Below, one piece after another: positions 5,318 through 5,990 of a DNA stretch of 5,990 bases; position 1 is the stretch's first letter, and every line of letters begins with the position of its first letter. A model generated the notes under the pieces. The model ran no database searches, was not told where the DNA came from, and worked only from the letters and a program-made list of their open reading frames with translations. Origin of the DNA: Hyphomicrobiaceae bacterium (lineage in GTDB: Bacteria > Pseudomonadota > Alphaproteobacteria > Rhizobiales > Hyphomicrobiaceae); NCBI GenBank assembly GCA_013214245.1, contig JABSQE010000183.1, forward strand, positions 1-5,990. The letters run 5' to 3'. A program made the translations under genes and the position numbers.

Positions 5318-5990
5318 CTATTCAGCAGCTTCTTGAGCAATTCGAGCCGCATCTATACGAGCTTCAATGGTAGGACGAAAATTTCGAATGAGACCTTGTA
5401 TCGGCCAAGCTGCAGCGTCACCTAAAGCACAGATTGTATGCCCTTCAACTTGTCTAGTAACATCGAGCAATGTATCTATATCACTTTTCTCTGCTTGTCC
5501 ATTTTCCAAACGTTGCATTGTACGCCACATCCATCCTGTACCTTCACGGCAAGGGGTGCATTGACCACAACTTTCATGTTTATAGAAGTAAGAAATACGG
5601 CGAATTGCTGCAATAATGTCTGTAGATTTATCCATTACAATAAGAGCCGCTGTGCCAAGACCTGACTTAACCTGTTGCAATGCATCAAAGTCCATAGTCA
5701 GGTCATCACACATACTAGCCGGAACACAAGGCACTGATGATCCGCCTGGAATCACTGCTAATAAATTATGCCAGCCTCCTCTTACACCTCCAGCGTGACG
5801 ATCAATCAACTCACGCATAGGGATGCCCATTTCCTCTTCAACAACGCAAGGATGTTTGACGTGTCCAGAAATCTGAAATAGCTTAGTTCCAGTGTTATTG
5901 GGTTTACCAAGGCTACTAAACCAATTTGCACCACGTCTCAGTATAGTTGGTACCATTGCAATGGACTCTACATTATTAACTGTTGTGGGA
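5318..5990 (-). CDS. nuoF: NADH-quinone oxidoreductase subunit F (partial, N-terminus off the right edge)
   Basis: The minus-strand frame enters at the right edge and gives the C-terminal 223 residues of NuoF, the subunit of respiratory complex I that oxidises NADH through FMN and passes electrons to iron-sulfur cluster N3. The first residues seen, PTTVNNVESIAMVPTILRRG, are the conserved middle of the family, so the internal Met at 5956 is not a start. Cluster N3 ligands are all present: ESCGQCTPCREGT supplies three cysteines (residues 141, 144 and 147 of the visible part) and HTICALGDAAAWP the fourth (187). SGLGTAALIVMDKSTD and the GLIRNFRP ending are typical. The protein should act on the cytoplasmic face of the inner membrane with NuoE and NuoG. 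No nuoG follows downstream, unlike the usual contiguous nuo cluster of related bacteria. The FMN- and NADH-binding N-terminal half lies outside the window. Confidence 0.97.
   Translation of the reverse strand, partial: PTTVNNVESIAMVPTILRRGANWFSSLGKPNNTGTKLFQISGHVKHPCVVEEEMGIPMRELIDRHAGGVRGGWHNLLAVIPGGSSVPCVPASMCDDLTMDFDALQQVKSGLGTAALIVMDKSTDIIAAIRRISYFYKHESCGQCTPCREGTGWMWRTMQRLENGQAEKSDIDTLLDVTRQVEGHTICALGDAAAWPIQGLIRNFRPTIEARIDAARIAQEAAE

Noticed and set aside
5318..5956. NuoF starting at the Met at 5956
   Set aside because: The frame continues to the window edge through residues conserved in NuoF (PTTVNNVES), so this Met is internal.
1..5990. CRISPR array, insertion sequence, prophage, toxin-antitoxin or other defence system
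   Set aside because: No regularly spaced repeats, transposase or integrase motifs, terminal inverted repeats or recognisable defence proteins were seen on either strand.

Overview
The window looks like a piece of chromosome from an AT-rich alphaproteobacterium. Several genes point that way: a DUF1489-family gene (a family typical of Alphaproteobacteria), a NuoF C-terminus of alphaproteobacterial character, a TadG-like protein with a von Willebrand A domain, and the rplU-rpmA pair. Six real genes occupy only about 60% of the bases, and three long spacers (about 1.1 kb, 0.4 kb and 0.7 kb) lack intact genes. Low coding density together with AT richness suggests a lineage undergoing genome reduction, such as a host-associated Rhodospirillales symbiont of the Candidatus Endolissoclinum type. 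That placement is inference and cannot be confirmed from this window.

Left part (1-1264), minus strand: the N-terminal 200 residues of a PLP-dependent aminotransferase of the HisC-like fold class I group run off the left edge. Upstream of it lies an intact DUF1489 gene, and just upstream of that is a 28-codon open tail that may be the remains of a lost gene. The long spacer to 2262 holds no intact gene but contains a hairpin plus T-tract on the plus strand that could end a small RNA.

Middle (2263-3557), plus strand: one complete gene for a TadG-like, membrane-anchored vWA protein stands alone, without other tad genes in view, and is followed by a candidate terminator that overlaps its stop codon.

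Right part (3823-4628), plus strand: rplU and rpmA encode ribosomal proteins bL21 and bL27. Their separation of 141 bp is wide. Neither obg nor an acetyltransferase, which often follow this pair in relatives, is seen downstream. The next 690 bp contain two nested hairpins, one of which looks like a bidirectional terminator between the convergent rpmA and nuoF.

Right edge (5318-5990), minus strand: the C-terminal 223 residues of NuoF, with all four cysteines of the N3 iron-sulfur cluster. nuoG, its usual downstream partner, does not follow within the window.

The genes do not form one pathway. They cover housekeeping (translation, respiration, amino acid metabolism) plus one surface or pilus-related protein. 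I found no CRISPR array, insertion sequence, phage gene, tRNA or rRNA, and no convincing new multi-gene system.
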